Notes: a model not told the origin generated them from the letters alone. A stretch of DNA of 64,000 nt from Streptomyces sp. CCM_MD2014 (GCF_000772045.1 NZ_CP009754.1:2728001-2792000), one strand, 5' to 3'; shown: positions 9,901-19,543, counted from the first letter of the stretch. Numbers and translations: made by a program.

Positions 9901-10073
9901 CCGCCGAGCAGCAGCGCCTGCGGCTCTCCTTGGGATGCGGACGCCCCGGGGGCGCCGCCGGCGGCGCGGGCGAGCGCGTCGTTCAACGTGTCCAGTTCGC
10001 CGGTGCGGCCGACGAACACGGGACTGACGGACCTGGTCTCCACGGAGCCGAGCATCGCACGGGGGTACGACAT
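6933..10073 (-). CDS. Large ATPase-LuxR transcriptional regulator (LAL type)
   Basis: A 1046-residue signalling regulator. An AAA/NACHT-like ATPase module at the N-terminus has Walker A GGEAGVGKTRL and Walker B VVLVLEDLHWAD. The middle is a long alpha-helical TPR-like region rich in Ala/Leu/Arg. The last 65 residues are a LuxR helix-turn-helix (LTGRERDVLRLVSEG... NRQIAGELFISPKTASVHVSNILAKLGV). Such proteins couple ligand or ATP binding to DNA binding, often as pathway activators. Start: ATG 10073, chosen where homology begins, although its ribosome site is weak; ATG 10055 is an alternative. The inducer is unknown and no target operator is apparent nearby. Confidence 0.85.
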   Translation of the reverse strand: MSYPRAMLGSVETRSVSPVFVGRTGELDTLNDALARAAGGAPGASASQGEPQALLLGGEAGVGKTRLVEEFAAAAGRQGAVVALGGCVEIGADGLPFAPFSTALRALRRHLPEELAAAAAGQEEELARLLPELAEGAPVTGGGRHDEESMARLFELTARLLERVAARRTVVLVLEDLHWADASTRHLVAYLLRTLRTGRLVVLATYRSDDIHRRHPLRPLLAELDRLRTVRRLELGRFTRDEVGRQIAGILAHEPDPLQVDAIFERSDGNAFFVEELAVAAHEGSCTGLTDSLRDLLLVRVEALPESAQRVARIVAEGGSTVEYRLLAAVAQLAEDDLIEALRSAVNANILLPAPDGDGYRFRHSLVREAVGDDLLPGERSRLNRRYAEALDADPTLVPAAERVMRLASYWYHAHDPAKALPAVLDASVEARRRHAYSEQLRLLERAMELWDSVPDDVRATLRPVDYTEVYPPCGCDPATTPLRYLDLMAEAAVAGRLCGERERAMKITKRALRLLEDEQDPAAGTGASGRDPQRAAWFWTQRSLLVQAQGRGDGWRELGIAQELVRGLPPSQVHAEVLAMAANWSMLHSPGPDAMTAAERAVEYARMVGADEIELNARLTLGGLMVDAGQIDAGLAEMFQVRDLVVAQDRSVVVARSHVNLPSSLESVGRSREALGILREGVDLTRRMGLLESEAWVWGNLAESLISLGRWDEALEAADRAGAPGRSPAPRGGAALKRAAVALARGERAEAARLLAEARAAYGTHDPMPQYQLPLAALAIGIAAAEGRLADARAELVRVLDAGFPPGTQRYGWPLLLSAAAAEADARALPAAEEGRADILERLAGAAKHLTTGAPVWAAHERWVRAELLRAHGRDTPQLWSEAVTAFECLERPYDLARVRHRLAGALLATGGEDERARATELLRLARTVADHLGARPLSDAVALLGRRARLTLGHAGEPAAPSGPTDPAEALGLTGRERDVLRLVSEGRTNRQIAGELFISPKTASVHVSNILAKLGVSGRGEAAAVAHRLALFPAERLTSGSPE

Positions 10074-10159
10074 CGGGTCACCGGTTTTCGGCAGGCGGAC
10101 GGCGACGGGAACGACGGCGGGGAGGGAGGCCGTGCGGCCTCCCTCCCCGGCTCCCCCGT

Positions 10160-10345
10160 TCACGCGACCCGGGCGAACCGGGGCCGGCGCTGTCGCGGCG
10201 TATGGCTCTCGGCCTCGACGGCGCCCTGCCGTTCCCGGCGGCGGGCGGCGCGGCGGGCCCGGACCACCTCGCGGGCCAGCCGGGCCTCGTCGGCACGGCG
10301 GATCAGCTCGGCGGAGCGGTACTGCTGGATCTCGTACTCGTACAC
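10160..10345 (-). CDS. Small basic conserved protein
   Basis: A 61-residue, strongly basic protein starting with GTG after gagggga. The N-terminus MYEYEIQQYRSAELIRRADE followed by an Arg/Ala-rich helix (VVRARRAARRR) recurs, as I recall, in many streptomycete short genes. It has no membrane segment, probably forms one long helix, and its function is unknown. It sits upstream of the LuxR-ATPase gene in the same direction, 86 bases away. Confidence 0.65.
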   Translation of the reverse strand: MYEYEIQQYRSAELIRRADEARLAREVVRARRAARRRERQGAVEAESHTPRQRRPRFARVA

Positions 10346-10477
10346 GGTGTGTCCCCTCGGTGAGTGCCGGTTTCGGCTTCGCTCGTTCGCGATGCCTCAA
10401 CCTTCGTCTCCCAGGGGGTGTCGCCGCATCGGGCAAGTTCCGCATCTTCGGCACCGCTCGGGGCCTTAGACGTGGGT

Positions 10478-10528
10478 GAGGGGTCTTAGGGCGCCCGTCG
10501 CGGGGGTGCGCTTGCCCTAAGACCCCTC
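10478..10528 (-). terminator. Perfect 15-bp inverted repeat, probable terminator
   Basis: The arms at 10478-10492 and 10514-10528 (gaggggtcttagggc and its exact complement) are separated by 21 bases. It lies just past the stop codon of the membrane-protein gene that ends at 10541, so a terminator is the simplest reading. The A/T-containing arms are unusual for this genome, and a protein-binding role is also possible. Confidence 0.6.
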
Positions 10529-10540
10529 GGATGTGCCTGG

Positions 10541-11134
10541 TCAGCCGGTGGAGGGCAGCCCCAGCAGGACGTCCGTGTACTTCAGGACGGCCAGGAGCAG
10601 ACCGATGACGCCGAGCGCGACGCCCGCCCAGGCGACCGACTTGATCCACGGGGCCTGCGGGCGGCCCGGCGCGCCGAACGCGGGGCGGGCCAGCACGACG
10701 ACGCCGACGATCAGCGCCACCAGGGCGAAGACGCCGCCCCACATCGCGGTGGCCTGCCAGGCGTTGCCGTAGCCCTTCTCGATCAGCGTGCCGACGTTCG
10801 AGGACGAGGAGGTCTGCAGCTGGCCCATCAGCGACTCGCGCGCGGAGGCCACGGTGCCGACCCAGCTGCCGGTCAGGGAGACGATGCCGAGACCGGCGGA
10901 GACGACGGCGCCCGCGCCCTGGCCCACCCCGGTGGGCCCGGCCCCGGCCGCGTCGGCGTCGTCGGTCTTGTCGGTGACGTCGGCGTCCGCTTCCGGGCCG
11001 GCACCGTCGGGGGTGCCGGCCTCGGCCGCTTCGGGGGCTTCAGCGGCCTCGGCGGACTCGGCGGCGTTCGTCACCTCGTCGGTCTTGTGCTCGTCGGTCT
11101 TCACGCCGGTCTGGTCCACTGTCTTCGTTCCCAT
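10541..11134 (-). CDS. Membrane protein with acidic Ala/Glu-rich N-terminus
   Basis: A 197-residue protein. The first 75 residues are low-complexity and acidic (repeated ESAEAAEAPEAAEAG-like phrases, DADVTDKTDDADA). Two or three hydrophobic segments follow in the C-terminal half (for example WGGVFALVALIVGVVVLA and VALGVIGLLLAVL). ATG 11134 has gcgaggc upstream. No family was recognised; it looks like a small streptomycete integral membrane protein with a cytoplasmic or surface acidic arm. It is followed by a 15-bp hairpin. Confidence 0.7.
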   Translation of the reverse strand: MGTKTVDQTGVKTDEHKTDEVTNAAESAEAAEAPEAAEAGTPDGAGPEADADVTDKTDDADAAGAGPTGVGQGAGAVVSAGLGIVSLTGSWVGTVASARESLMGQLQTSSSSNVGTLIEKGYGNAWQATAMWGGVFALVALIVGVVVLARPAFGAPGRPQAPWIKSVAWAGVALGVIGLLLAVLKYTDVLLGLPSTG

Positions 11135-11169
11135 GCCTCGCACCGTACGGACGCTGTCTGAGAGGTCCC

Positions 11170-11754
11170 TTAATGATCCTTTTGAGCGGCACGCTCGCGT
11201 GCCTCGCGGGCGGCCCGCCACTCGGGTGCGAGCACCGCCCACACCTCGATGTCCTGACGGACGCCCCGGTAGGGGGCGCTCTCGCGCAGCACGCCCTCAC
11301 GCATCATGCCGAGTCGCCGCGCGGCGTTGACACTCGGGGTGTTCGCGGACGAGGCGTGCCACTCCACGCGGTGCATGCCGCGCTCGTCGAAGGCCCAGTC
11401 GATCAGGACGCGGGCACCTCGGGTGACCAGGCCGCGGCCCGTTCCGGCGGGCTCCAGCCAGCAGCCGATCTCGCAGACCCCGGTGGCGGCGTCGAAGACG
11501 CGGTAGAGCAGACCGCCGACGAGCACGCCGTCCAGCCACAGCCCGTGCAGGAAGCCGCTGTCGGCGGCGTGCCGGTCGGCGTAGGACTGGAGCACCTCGC
11601 GGGCGGAGTCGACGTCGGTCGCCTTCGCGCCGAAGGGTATGTGCCGCGTGATGAACTCCCGGCCCCGGTCCAGGTGGGCCAGGAACTCCTCGGCGTGCCA
11701 GGTCTCCAGGGGTCGCAGTTCGGCTCCGTCGTCACCCAGTGATATCGCGTACAT
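11170..11754 (-). CDS. RimJ/RimL-type GNAT N-acetyltransferase
   Basis: A 194-residue acetyl-CoA-dependent transferase resembling the ribosomal-protein alanine N-acetyltransferases. The GNAT core is visible: EIGCWLEPAGTGRGLVTRGA (acetyl-CoA loop) and SSANTPSVNAARRLGMMREG (C-terminal motif B). ATG 11754 is preceded by ggaggaggaa, which lies inside the 3' end of the MMPL gene; the reading frames overlap by 23 bases, so translational coupling with the exporter is likely. The substrate may be a small molecule rather than a ribosomal protein. Confidence 0.85.
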   Translation of the reverse strand: MYAISLGDDGAELRPLETWHAEEFLAHLDRGREFITRHIPFGAKATDVDSAREVLQSYADRHAADSGFLHGLWLDGVLVGGLLYRVFDAATGVCEIGCWLEPAGTGRGLVTRGARVLIDWAFDERGMHRVEWHASSANTPSVNAARRLGMMREGVLRESAPYRGVRQDIEVWAVLAPEWRAAREARERAAQKDH

Positions 11755-13984
11755 CGCGCTGCCGTTCCTCCTCCGCCTCCGCGAGGACGTCCGCCACTTC
11801 GGCGTCCGTCGCCGCGGCCAGCCTCTCATGGGCGGCCCGGCACTCGGGCGGCTCGATGCTGATGCGCGGCAGGAGGGCGTCCAGGCGGCGCGGCAGCCAC
11901 CAGTTGGCGCGGCCGAGCAGGTGCATCAGGGCGGGCACCAGGAGGGTGCGCAGCACGAAGGCGTCCAGGGCGACGGCGGCGGCGAGCGCGATGCCGAACA
12001 TGGCGATCACCCGGTCGCCGCTGAGGACGAAGGCGAGGAAGACCGAGATCATGATGACGGCGGCGGAGTTGATCACGCGGCCGGTCTCCGCGAGCCCGAC
12101 CCGGACGGCGCGGCGGTTGTCGCCGGTCTCCAGCCACTCCTCGTACATCCGGCTGACGAGGAAGACCTGGTAGTCCATGGAGAGCCCGAAGAGCACCGAG
12201 ACCATGATCACGGGCAGGAAGGGTTCGACCGGGCCCGCGCTGCCGAGGCCGAGCAGTTCGCTCCCCCAGCCCCACTGGAAGATCGCCACGACCACGCCGA
12301 AGGCGGCGGCCACGGCGGCCACGTTCATGGCGGCGGCCTTGAGCGGGATGCCGACGGACCGGAAGGCCAGCAGGAGCAGCAGACACCCGAGGCCGATGAC
12401 GACGCCGACGAAGAGGGGCAGCTTGCCGACGATGACGTCGGCGAAGTCGTCGTAACCGGCCGTCACTCCGCCCACGTGCACGTCGAGCGCGGTCCCGGCC
12501 TCGGCCCGCGGCAGCACCTCGGAGCGCAGCCGCTCGACCAGGTCGCTGGTCTGCTGCGACTGGGGAGCCGACTCGGGTACGACGGTGAGGTACGCGGCGT
12601 CGCCGCCGGAGTTGTACATCACCGGCGTCACCGAGGAGACGCCCTCGGTGGTGCGCAGGGTGGCGTCGAGGTTGTCCAGGGCGAGGCGGTCCTCGGCGCC
12701 GCGGACCTCGGTGACCAGGGTGAGCGGGCCGTTGACGCCGGGGCCGAAGCCGTCGGCGAGGAGGTCGTAGGCCTGGCGGGTGGTGCTGCCCTTGGGGTCG
12801 TTGCCCTGGTCGGAGGTGCCCAGGCGCAGGCCGAGGGTGGGCAGCGCGAGGACGGTGATGACGACGAGGGCGAGGGCGCCGAGCAGCTTGGGCCGGCGCT
12901 CGACGAAGGCGGACCAGCGGGCGGCGAACCCGGTCGGCACCTCCGGTTCGGGTCCGTGCTCGGCGAGCCGGCGCCGCTCGCGCCGGCTCAGGGCGCGCGG
13001 GCCGATGTACGACAGCAGGGCGGGCAGCAGCGTCACGGAGGCCGCGACGGTGAGGACCACGGTCAGCGAGGCGGCTACCGCGACGCCGTTGAGGAAGCTC
13101 AGCCGGAGGATCAGCATGCCGAGCAGGGCGATGCAAACGGTGGCACCCGCGAAGACGACGGCTCGTCCGGTGGTCGCCACGGCCTCGGCGGCGGCGTCCG
13201 CCACGGACAGGCCGCGTTTCAGTCCGCGCCGGTGTCTGGTGACGATGAACAGGGCGTAGTCGATGCCCACGCCGAGCCCGATGAGGGTGCCCAGCATGGG
13301 CGCGAAGTCGGCGACGGTCATGGCGTGACCGAGCAGGGTGATGCCGGCGTAGGCGGTGCCGACGGAGACCAGTGCGGTGGCGATGGGCAGCAGGGCCCCG
13401 GCGACGGTGCCGAAGGCGAGGAACAGGACGACCGCGGCCACCGCCACGCCGACGGCCTCGGCGAGGTGGCTGCCGCCGGACTCGGTGAGCGCTATGGCGC
13501 TGCCGCCCAGTTCGACCTGGAGTCCGTCGGTCTCGGCCGCCTCTGCGGTGTCGACCACGGCCCGCGCCTGGTCGGGGTCGATGTCCTGGGAGGCGGCGTC
13601 GAAGGTGACGGTGGCGTAGGCGGTGTCGGCGTTCTCGCTGACGAGGGGCGAGTCGGGGTCGTGGTAGGGGTTGGTGACCGCGGCCACCCCGGGCAGGTCC
13701 GCGACGCGGTCCAGGGTGCGGGTCATGGTCTGTTCGACGTCGGGGGCCCGGACGGTGCCGGACGAGGTGTGCCAGACGATGGTGTCGCTGTCGCCGCCGA
13801 GGTCGGGGAAGCGGGATTCGAGCAGCCGGTAGGCGCGGTCGGAGCCGGTGTCCGGGATGCCGTAGTCGTTGGAGTACGCGGAGCCCGCGACCGTCGCGGC
13901 CGTTGCCACACCCCCGAAGGCGAGCAGCCAGAGCAGGACGGCTGCGAGGCGATGCTGTACACACCAGCGTGCGAGGGCTGCCAC
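11732..13984 (-). CDS. MMPL/RND-family membrane transporter
   Basis: A 750-residue proton-driven exporter of the MmpL family. It has two repeated halves, each starting with one membrane helix and a large external domain followed by a five-helix bundle. The family Asp-Tyr signatures are present in both halves (GLGVGIDYALFIV and LFGLSMDYQVFLV). Start: GTG 13984, chosen because gggag lies 7 bases upstream and the first membrane helix follows at once; an in-frame ATG lies 66 bases further upstream. MMPL proteins export lipids, polyketides or antibiotics; the cargo here is unknown. The upstream region has a separated inverted repeat at 14078-14141. Confidence 0.88.
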   Translation of the reverse strand: MAALARWCVQHRLAAVLLWLLAFGGVATAATVAGSAYSNDYGIPDTGSDRAYRLLESRFPDLGGDSDTIVWHTSSGTVRAPDVEQTMTRTLDRVADLPGVAAVTNPYHDPDSPLVSENADTAYATVTFDAASQDIDPDQARAVVDTAEAAETDGLQVELGGSAIALTESGGSHLAEAVGVAVAAVVLFLAFGTVAGALLPIATALVSVGTAYAGITLLGHAMTVADFAPMLGTLIGLGVGIDYALFIVTRHRRGLKRGLSVADAAAEAVATTGRAVVFAGATVCIALLGMLILRLSFLNGVAVAASLTVVLTVAASVTLLPALLSYIGPRALSRRERRRLAEHGPEPEVPTGFAARWSAFVERRPKLLGALALVVITVLALPTLGLRLGTSDQGNDPKGSTTRQAYDLLADGFGPGVNGPLTLVTEVRGAEDRLALDNLDATLRTTEGVSSVTPVMYNSGGDAAYLTVVPESAPQSQQTSDLVERLRSEVLPRAEAGTALDVHVGGVTAGYDDFADVIVGKLPLFVGVVIGLGCLLLLLAFRSVGIPLKAAAMNVAAVAAAFGVVVAIFQWGWGSELLGLGSAGPVEPFLPVIMVSVLFGLSMDYQVFLVSRMYEEWLETGDNRRAVRVGLAETGRVINSAAVIMISVFLAFVLSGDRVIAMFGIALAAAVALDAFVLRTLLVPALMHLLGRANWWLPRRLDALLPRISIEPPECRAAHERLAAATDAEVADVLAEAEEERQRDVRDITG

Positions 13985-14077
13985 GAACGTGCTCCCAGGG
14001 GTGTCTGATTGTCGATCTTTGACCGGGAACACCCGGAAAGCCGGGAACACCGGGAAGGGACGTCCATGGTGTGAACG

Positions 14078-14141
14078 GTCCGCAAAGAACGCATGAGCAA
14101 TGCGGAATCACTCTTGCAGGCAGAAGAGATCCTTTGCGGAC
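14078..14141. repeat. Separated 10-bp inverted repeat upstream of the MMPL gene
   Basis: Arms gtccgcaaag (14078-14087) and ctttgcggac (14132-14141) are exact complements 44 bases apart, in the otherwise empty stretch between the MMPL start and the gatB terminator. It could be a looped operator or paired regulator half-sites. No regulator gene is adjacent. Confidence 0.5.
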
Positions 14142-14165
14142 TTAGTGTCGTTCTTCACAACAACG

Positions 14166-14207
14166 GCCCTGGGGGAACTCGCCGTGCTCGGCGCGTTCCC
14201 CCAGGGC
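14166..14207 (-). terminator. Terminator downstream of gatB
   Basis: Perfect 13-bp stem (gccctgggggaac with its complement), loop of 16 bases, starting 27 bases beyond the gatB stop codon. It ends the gatC-gatA-gatB transcript. Confidence 0.75.
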
Positions 14208-14233
14208 TCGTCGTGGACCGGGTCGACCGGGTG

Positions 14234-15748
14234 TCAGCCTTCGGTGACGCCCAGCTTCTCCAGGATCAGCTCCTTGACGCGGGCCGCGTCCGCCTGGCCC
14301 CGGGTGGCCTTCATGACCGCGCCGACCAGGGCCCCGGCCGCCGCCACCTTGCCGCCCCGGATCTTGTCCGCGACGCCCGGGTTGCCGGCGATGGCCTCGT
14401 CGACGGCGGCGGTCAGCGCGCCCTCGTCGGAGACGACCTTCAGGCCGCGCTTGTCGACGACCTCGTCCGGCGTGCCCTCACCGGCGAGGACGCCCAGGAT
14501 GACCTGGCGGGCCAGCTTGTCGTTCAGCTCACCCTTCGTCACCAGTTCGGCCACGCGGGCCACCTGCACCGGCGTGATCGCCAGCTCGTCGAGCGCCTTG
14601 CCCGACTCGTTGGCGCTGCGGGCCAGCTCGCCCATCCACCACTTGCGGGCGGAGGCCGCGTCGGCACCGGCGTCGATGGTGGCGACGATCGGGTCCAGCG
14701 CTCCGGCGTTGAGGATGGACTGCATGTCGTTGCCGGAGATGCCCCACTCCTCGCGGAGCCGGTTGCGGCGCACCAGCGGCAGCTCGGGCAGCGCGGAGCG
14801 GATCTCCTCGACCCACTCGCGGGACGGGGCGACCGGCACCAGGTCGGGCTCCGGGAAGTACCGGTAGTCCTCGGCCTCCTCCTTCACACGGCCCGAGGTG
14901 GTGGACCCCGTGTCCTCGTGGAAGTGGCGGGTCTCCTGGACGATCGTGCCGCCGGAGGAGAGCACCGCCGCGTGGCGCTGGATCTCGAAGCGGGCCGCGC
15001 GCTCGACGGAGCGCAGCGAGTTGACGTTCTTGGTCTCGCTGCGGGTGCCGAACTTCTCGGTGCCGTGGGGGCGCAGCGACAGGTTCACGTCGCAGCGCAT
15101 CTGGCCCATCTCCATGCGGGCCTCGGAGACGCCGAGGGCACGGATGAGCTCGCGCAGCTCACGGACGTAGGCGCGGGCCACCTCGGGGGCACGCTCGCCC
15201 GCTCCCTCGATCGGCTTGGTGACGATCTCGATGAGCGGGATGCCGGCGCGGTTGTAGTCGAGCAGGGAGTGCGAGGCGCCGTGGATGCGGCCCGTGGCGC
15301 CACCGACGTGCAGCGACTTGCCGGTGTCCTCCTCCATGTGGGCGCGCTCGATCTGGACGCGGAAGGTCTCCCCGTCCTCCAGCTGCACGTCGAGGTAGCC
15401 GTCGAAGGCGATCGGCTCGTCGTACTGGGAGGTCTGGAAGTTCTTCGGCATGTCCGGATAGAAGTAGTTCTTCCGGGCGAAGCGGCACCACTCGGCGATC
15501 TCGCAGTTCAGCGCGAGACCGATCCTGATCGCCGACTCGACGCCGGTCGCGTTGACGACCGGGAGCGCGCCGGGCATGCCGAGGCAGACGGGGCAGGTCT
15601 GGGTGTTCGGGTCGGCGCCGAGCGCGGTCGAACAGCCGCAGAACATCTTGGTCTTGGTGCCGAGTTCGACATGGACCTCGAGGCCCATGACGGGGTCGTA
15701 CGACGCGAGTGCGTCCTCGTACGACACCAGGTCGGTCGTGGTGGTCAC
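14234..15748 (-). CDS. gatB: Asp/Glu-tRNA amidotransferase subunit B
   Basis: A 504-residue tRNA-binding kinase subunit of the GatCAB complex, which converts Glu-tRNA(Gln) and Asp-tRNA(Asn) to the amide forms in the cytosol. It activates the tRNA-bound carboxylate with ATP. Visible: the GatB N-terminal domain ([53 protein letters not shown]), the [14 protein letters not shown] segment, and the C-terminal YqeY-like helical domain ending in KLGVTEG. The zinc-binding cysteines are in FCGCS and CPVC. It lies 15 bases downstream of the small membrane gene in the gat cluster and is followed by a strong hairpin. Confidence 0.97.
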   Translation of the reverse strand: MTTTTDLVSYEDALASYDPVMGLEVHVELGTKTKMFCGCSTALGADPNTQTCPVCLGMPGALPVVNATGVESAIRIGLALNCEIAEWCRFARKNYFYPDMPKNFQTSQYDEPIAFDGYLDVQLEDGETFRVQIERAHMEEDTGKSLHVGGATGRIHGASHSLLDYNRAGIPLIEIVTKPIEGAGERAPEVARAYVRELRELIRALGVSEARMEMGQMRCDVNLSLRPHGTEKFGTRSETKNVNSLRSVERAARFEIQRHAAVLSSGGTIVQETRHFHEDTGSTTSGRVKEEAEDYRYFPEPDLVPVAPSREWVEEIRSALPELPLVRRNRLREEWGISGNDMQSILNAGALDPIVATIDAGADAASARKWWMGELARSANESGKALDELAITPVQVARVAELVTKGELNDKLARQVILGVLAGEGTPDEVVDKRGLKVVSDEGALTAAVDEAIAGNPGVADKIRGGKVAAAGALVGAVMKATRGQADAARVKELILEKLGVTEG

Positions 15749-15763
15749 GGTGTAACTTCCCTC

Positions 15764-15999
15764 TCAGCCCAGCAGGACGTCGTCGTCGCCGAGGCGCTTC
15801 AGCTCGCGGTAGAGGATGGCGAGGTTGGTGACGACGGCGGCGCCGGTCACGACGGCGTCGAGCAGCCGCAGCGTGTCGCTCTCGCCACGCGCCTTCTTGA
15901 TCTGCTTGTAGACCCCGACGGCGCCGAACGCCGAGGTGGCCATCGAGACGTACAGACCGGACTTGGACTTCTTGAAACCCTTGGCCTTGGACAGTGCGC

Positions 16000-16003
<4 letters not shown>
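15764..16003 (-). CDS. Small membrane-associated protein between gatA and gatB
   Basis: A 79-residue protein with a basic N-terminus ([12 protein letters not shown]) and two short hydrophobic stretches ([27 protein letters not shown]). Its GTG overlaps the gatA stop by 4 bases (GTGA), with gaggagg upstream, which argues that it is really translated and coupled to gatA. No known domain was recognised. Its place inside the gat operon suggests either conserved cotranscription or an accessory role; nothing in the sequence shows which. Confidence 0.78.
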
Positions 16004-17493
<1,490 letters not shown>

Positions 17494-17496
17494 GGC

Positions 17497-17793
17497 TTAC
17501 TCCTCCCCCAGGATCTGCGGCACCTTGAAACGCTGCTGCTCCTGGGCCGGGGCGCCGGAGAGCGCCTGCTCGGGCGTGAGCGACGGACGGACCTCGTCCG
17601 GCCGCATGACGTTCGTCAGCGGGAGCGGGTGCGAGGTCGGCGGTACGTCTTGGTCGGCGACCTCGCTGACGCGGGCGACCGCGCCGATGATGTCGTCCAG
17701 CTGTCCCGCGAAGTGCTCGAGCTCTTCGGGCTTCAGCTCCAGACGCGCCAGCCGGGCGAGGTGGGCGACCTCCTCGCGCGTGATGCCAGGCAT
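17497..17793 (-). CDS. gatC: Asp/Glu-tRNA amidotransferase subunit C
   Basis: A 98-residue wrapping subunit that holds GatA and GatB together. Family features: [17 protein letters not shown] at the N-terminus, a central [15 protein letters not shown] helix, and a C-terminal [15 protein letters not shown] segment. ATG 17793 follows agaggaa; the longer open frame upstream lacks family similarity. First gene of the gat operon; a pair of 9-bp direct repeats lies about 75 bases upstream. Confidence 0.95.
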   Translation of the reverse strand: MPGITREEVAHLARLARLELKPEELEHFAGQLDDIIGAVARVSEVADQDVPPTSHPLPLTNVMRPDEVRPSLTPEQALSGAPAQEQQRFKVPQILGEE

Positions 17794-17863
17794 GCAGCGT
17801 TCCTCTGGGTGAGTGTGTGGTCGGGGCGAATCGGCCGGGGCAAGTCGCTTGTCCGGGTCGGTG

Positions 17864-17886
17864 TGGCCCAATGGGTTTGGCCCAAT
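17864..17886. repeat. Direct 9-bp repeat pair in the gatC promoter region
   Basis: tggcccaat occurs at 17864-17872 and again at 17878-17886 (14-base period, centre-to-centre more than one helix turn). On the minus strand the downstream copies flank a taggat sequence that could be a -10 element for gatC. It may be a regulator site; no binding protein can be named. Confidence 0.4.
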
Positions 17887-17911
17887 CCTATGGGGCCGGG
17901 CCCCCGGGCCG

Positions 17912-18430
17912 TTAAACGGTTTCCCCCGGAGCGCCCGCGCGGCGTCGTGCGTCCCAGGCGGGGCTGCTCAGGAAGTGGTTGTCGTACAGCTCCTGGACCT
18001 CCAGCAGACTCTCCCGGGTGGCCTCGCCGAGGGCGATGCGCCGGAGGTGGCGGAAGTACTCGAAGCGCTCCACACCCGGCGTCAGGACGATGAGCAGATC
18101 GGCGTCGGCTCCGGGCACGGCGGCGAAGGCGTGGGGCTTGCCGGGCGGGACCACCACGAGGTCGCCGGGGCCGGCGGTGAGGACCTCGTCGCCGGAGAGG
18201 ATGTCGGCGGCGCCGTCGAGGAGGAAGAACATCTCGGCGGAGTTGTCGTGCCAGTGCGGCGCGGCTCCGTCGGCGCCCGCGGCGAGGGTCACGCGCTGGG
18301 TGGACAGGGCACCGCCGGTGGCGCTGCTGTCGGCCAGCAGGCGCACGGTGGCGGGCGCACGGCCGACGACTTCGGCCTCGGCCTCGCGGACGACCACGGA
18401 CTCGTCGAACTTCGGAACGAACAGCGACAT
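17912..18430 (-). CDS. Cupin-domain protein
   Basis: A 172-residue protein with one cupin beta-barrel. Metal-ligand-type motifs are visible: [17 protein letters not shown] (motif 1, with His, His and Glu) and [11 protein letters not shown] (motif 2, with His). ATG 18430 follows gaggggg. Cupins of this size are sugar isomerases, dioxygenases or binding proteins. The C-terminal 50 residues ([31 protein letters not shown]) form a helical extension. The exact reaction is unknown. Confidence 0.8.
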   Translation of the reverse strand: MSLFVPKFDESVVVREAEAEVVGRAPATVRLLADSSATGGALSTQRVTLAAGADGAAPHWHDNSAEMFFLLDGAADILSGDEVLTAGPGDLVVVPPGKPHAFAAVPGADADLLIVLTPGVERFEYFRHLRRIALGEATRESLLEVQELYDNHFLSSPAWDARRRAGAPGETV

Positions 18431-18495
18431 TCTGGAACCCCCTCGGACGGAACTGCGGATGGACCTACCGGGTGCACCGGGTGCAGCGGGTGCGC

Positions 18496-18867
18496 TCAGA
18501 CCGCGAAGAGCAGTCCGGCACTGATCAGGACAACGACCGCGGTGGCGAAGTGGATCCCGAAGGCCACCGCCTTCGTACCCCCGTGGCGCAGCACTATGAG
18601 CGTGTCGGCGAGTGGGATCAGGGCGACGCAGAGCATGAACCACGCCTCGGGCCGGGCGCCGGCGAAGGCGAGCAGCGCCAGCCCCACCACGCCGAGCACA
18701 CCGTCCCTGACGCCCTTGATCCTCAGGTAGGCGGAGGCGTCGCCGCCCGGGTCGGCCGGGACGCCGTAGCCGGTGGCGGCCGGGCCGGGCTGGAACAGGA
18801 AGCGGTACCCCAGGAACAGGCAGAACAGGTTGAGCACGACGGCCAGGGTGTACGCGGTGACGGTCAC
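18496..18867 (-). CDS. DUF4267 small membrane protein
   Basis: A 123-residue protein with four predicted membrane helices (starting AYTLAVVLNLFCLFLGYRFLF). The GYGVPADPGGDASAYLRIKGVRD phrase resembles DUF4267 proteins. GTG start after aggagaag. It is divergent from the TetR gene at 18953, and a palindrome (18880-18892) lies between its start and the upstream region, so it is the likely target of that repressor. Function unknown. Confidence 0.82.
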   Translation of the reverse strand: MTVTAYTLAVVLNLFCLFLGYRFLFQPGPAATGYGVPADPGGDASAYLRIKGVRDGVLGVVGLALLAFAGARPEAWFMLCVALIPLADTLIVLRHGGTKAVAFGIHFATAVVVLISAGLLFAV

Positions 18868-18879
18868 GGCTTCTCCTTG

Positions 18880-18892
18880 CTAGCAACGCTAG
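18880..18892. promoter_or_regulatory. Operator 1 of the TetR/DUF4267 divergent region
   Basis: ctagc-aac-gctag, a perfect palindrome 13 bases upstream of the DUF4267 start. The same architecture recurs at 18930-18942, and a further ctagc half-site lies at 18907-18911. Confidence 0.7.
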
Positions 18893-18929
18893 GGACGAGA
18901 ACGACGCTAGCAGAGCGACGACAGCATGG

Positions 18930-18942
18930 CTAGCGCTGCTAG
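18930..18942. promoter_or_regulatory. Operator 2 overlapping the tetR promoter
   Basis: ctagc-gct-gctag, matching operator 1 in both arms and spacing. It overlaps a tagaat sequence (18940-18945) that would be a good -10 element for a leaderless transcript starting at the tetR ATG 18953. Binding here would give autorepression. Confidence 0.7.
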
Positions 18943-18952
18943 AATCACGGTC

Positions 18953-19543
18953 ATGTCGATTCAGACGCGCCGGGAGCGCGAACGAGCGGAGCGCGAGCGG
19001 CTGATCGTGACGGCCGCGCGGGACCTGGCCGAGGCGGAGGGCTGGGACGCGGTCACCACCCGCCGGCTGGCCGCCGAGATCGAGTACAGCCAGCCCGTCC
19101 TGTACAGCCACTTCAAGGGGAAGGGCGCGATCATGGCGGCGGTCGCGGTGCGGGGCTGCGAGGAGCTGACGGCCGATCTGCGGGCCTCGACCGCCTCGGC
19201 CGAGGGCGCGTACGGGCGGATCGCGGCGGTCGGCCGGGCGTACACGGACTTCGGACGGCGGCGGCCCGCGCTCTACGACGCGATGTTCACGCACCTGGTC
19301 GACCTGCCGTTCGCCACGCCCGAGGCCCCGGCCCCCCTTCAGGAGGCCTTCGGCGAGCTGCTGCGGTCCGTCGAGCCGTTCGCCCGCGAGGGCGAGGACC
19401 GGGCGCTGCTCACGGAGACGTTCTGGGCGGGCCTGCACGGCCTGGTGACCCTGATGCGCAGCGGCCGCCTCCCCGAACAGGCCCACGACCGCCGCCTCGC
19501 CCTGCTGGTCGAGCGGTTCGCGCCGCAGGACCCGATGGCCTGA
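18953..19543 (+). CDS. TetR-family repressor
   Basis: A 196-residue dimeric repressor. The N-terminal helix-turn-helix is RRLAAEIEYSQPVLYSHFKGK; the C-terminal ligand-binding helices end in LALLVERFAP. ATG 18953 was chosen over ATG 18926 because the earlier one lies within the operator region and a -10-like tagaat at 18940 would place the transcript start at 18953 (leaderless). It is divergent from the DUF4267 membrane gene, with palindromes in the shared region. Its inducer is unknown. Confidence 0.87.
   Translation: MSIQTRRERERAERERLIVTAARDLAEAEGWDAVTTRRLAAEIEYSQPVLYSHFKGKGAIMAAVAVRGCEELTADLRASTASAEGAYGRIAAVGRAYTDFGRRRPALYDAMFTHLVDLPFATPEAPAPLQEAFGELLRSVEPFAREGEDRALLTETFWAGLHGLVTLMRSGRLPEQAHDRRLALLVERFAPQDPMA

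Noticed and set aside
10478..10528. Mobile-element end
   Set aside because: No transposase, no direct target duplication; a terminator fits better.
11639..14008. Long plus-strand open frame opposite the MMPL gene
   Set aside because: Antisense shadow; His/Gln/Gly-rich with no domain, while the minus frame shows clear MMPL motifs.
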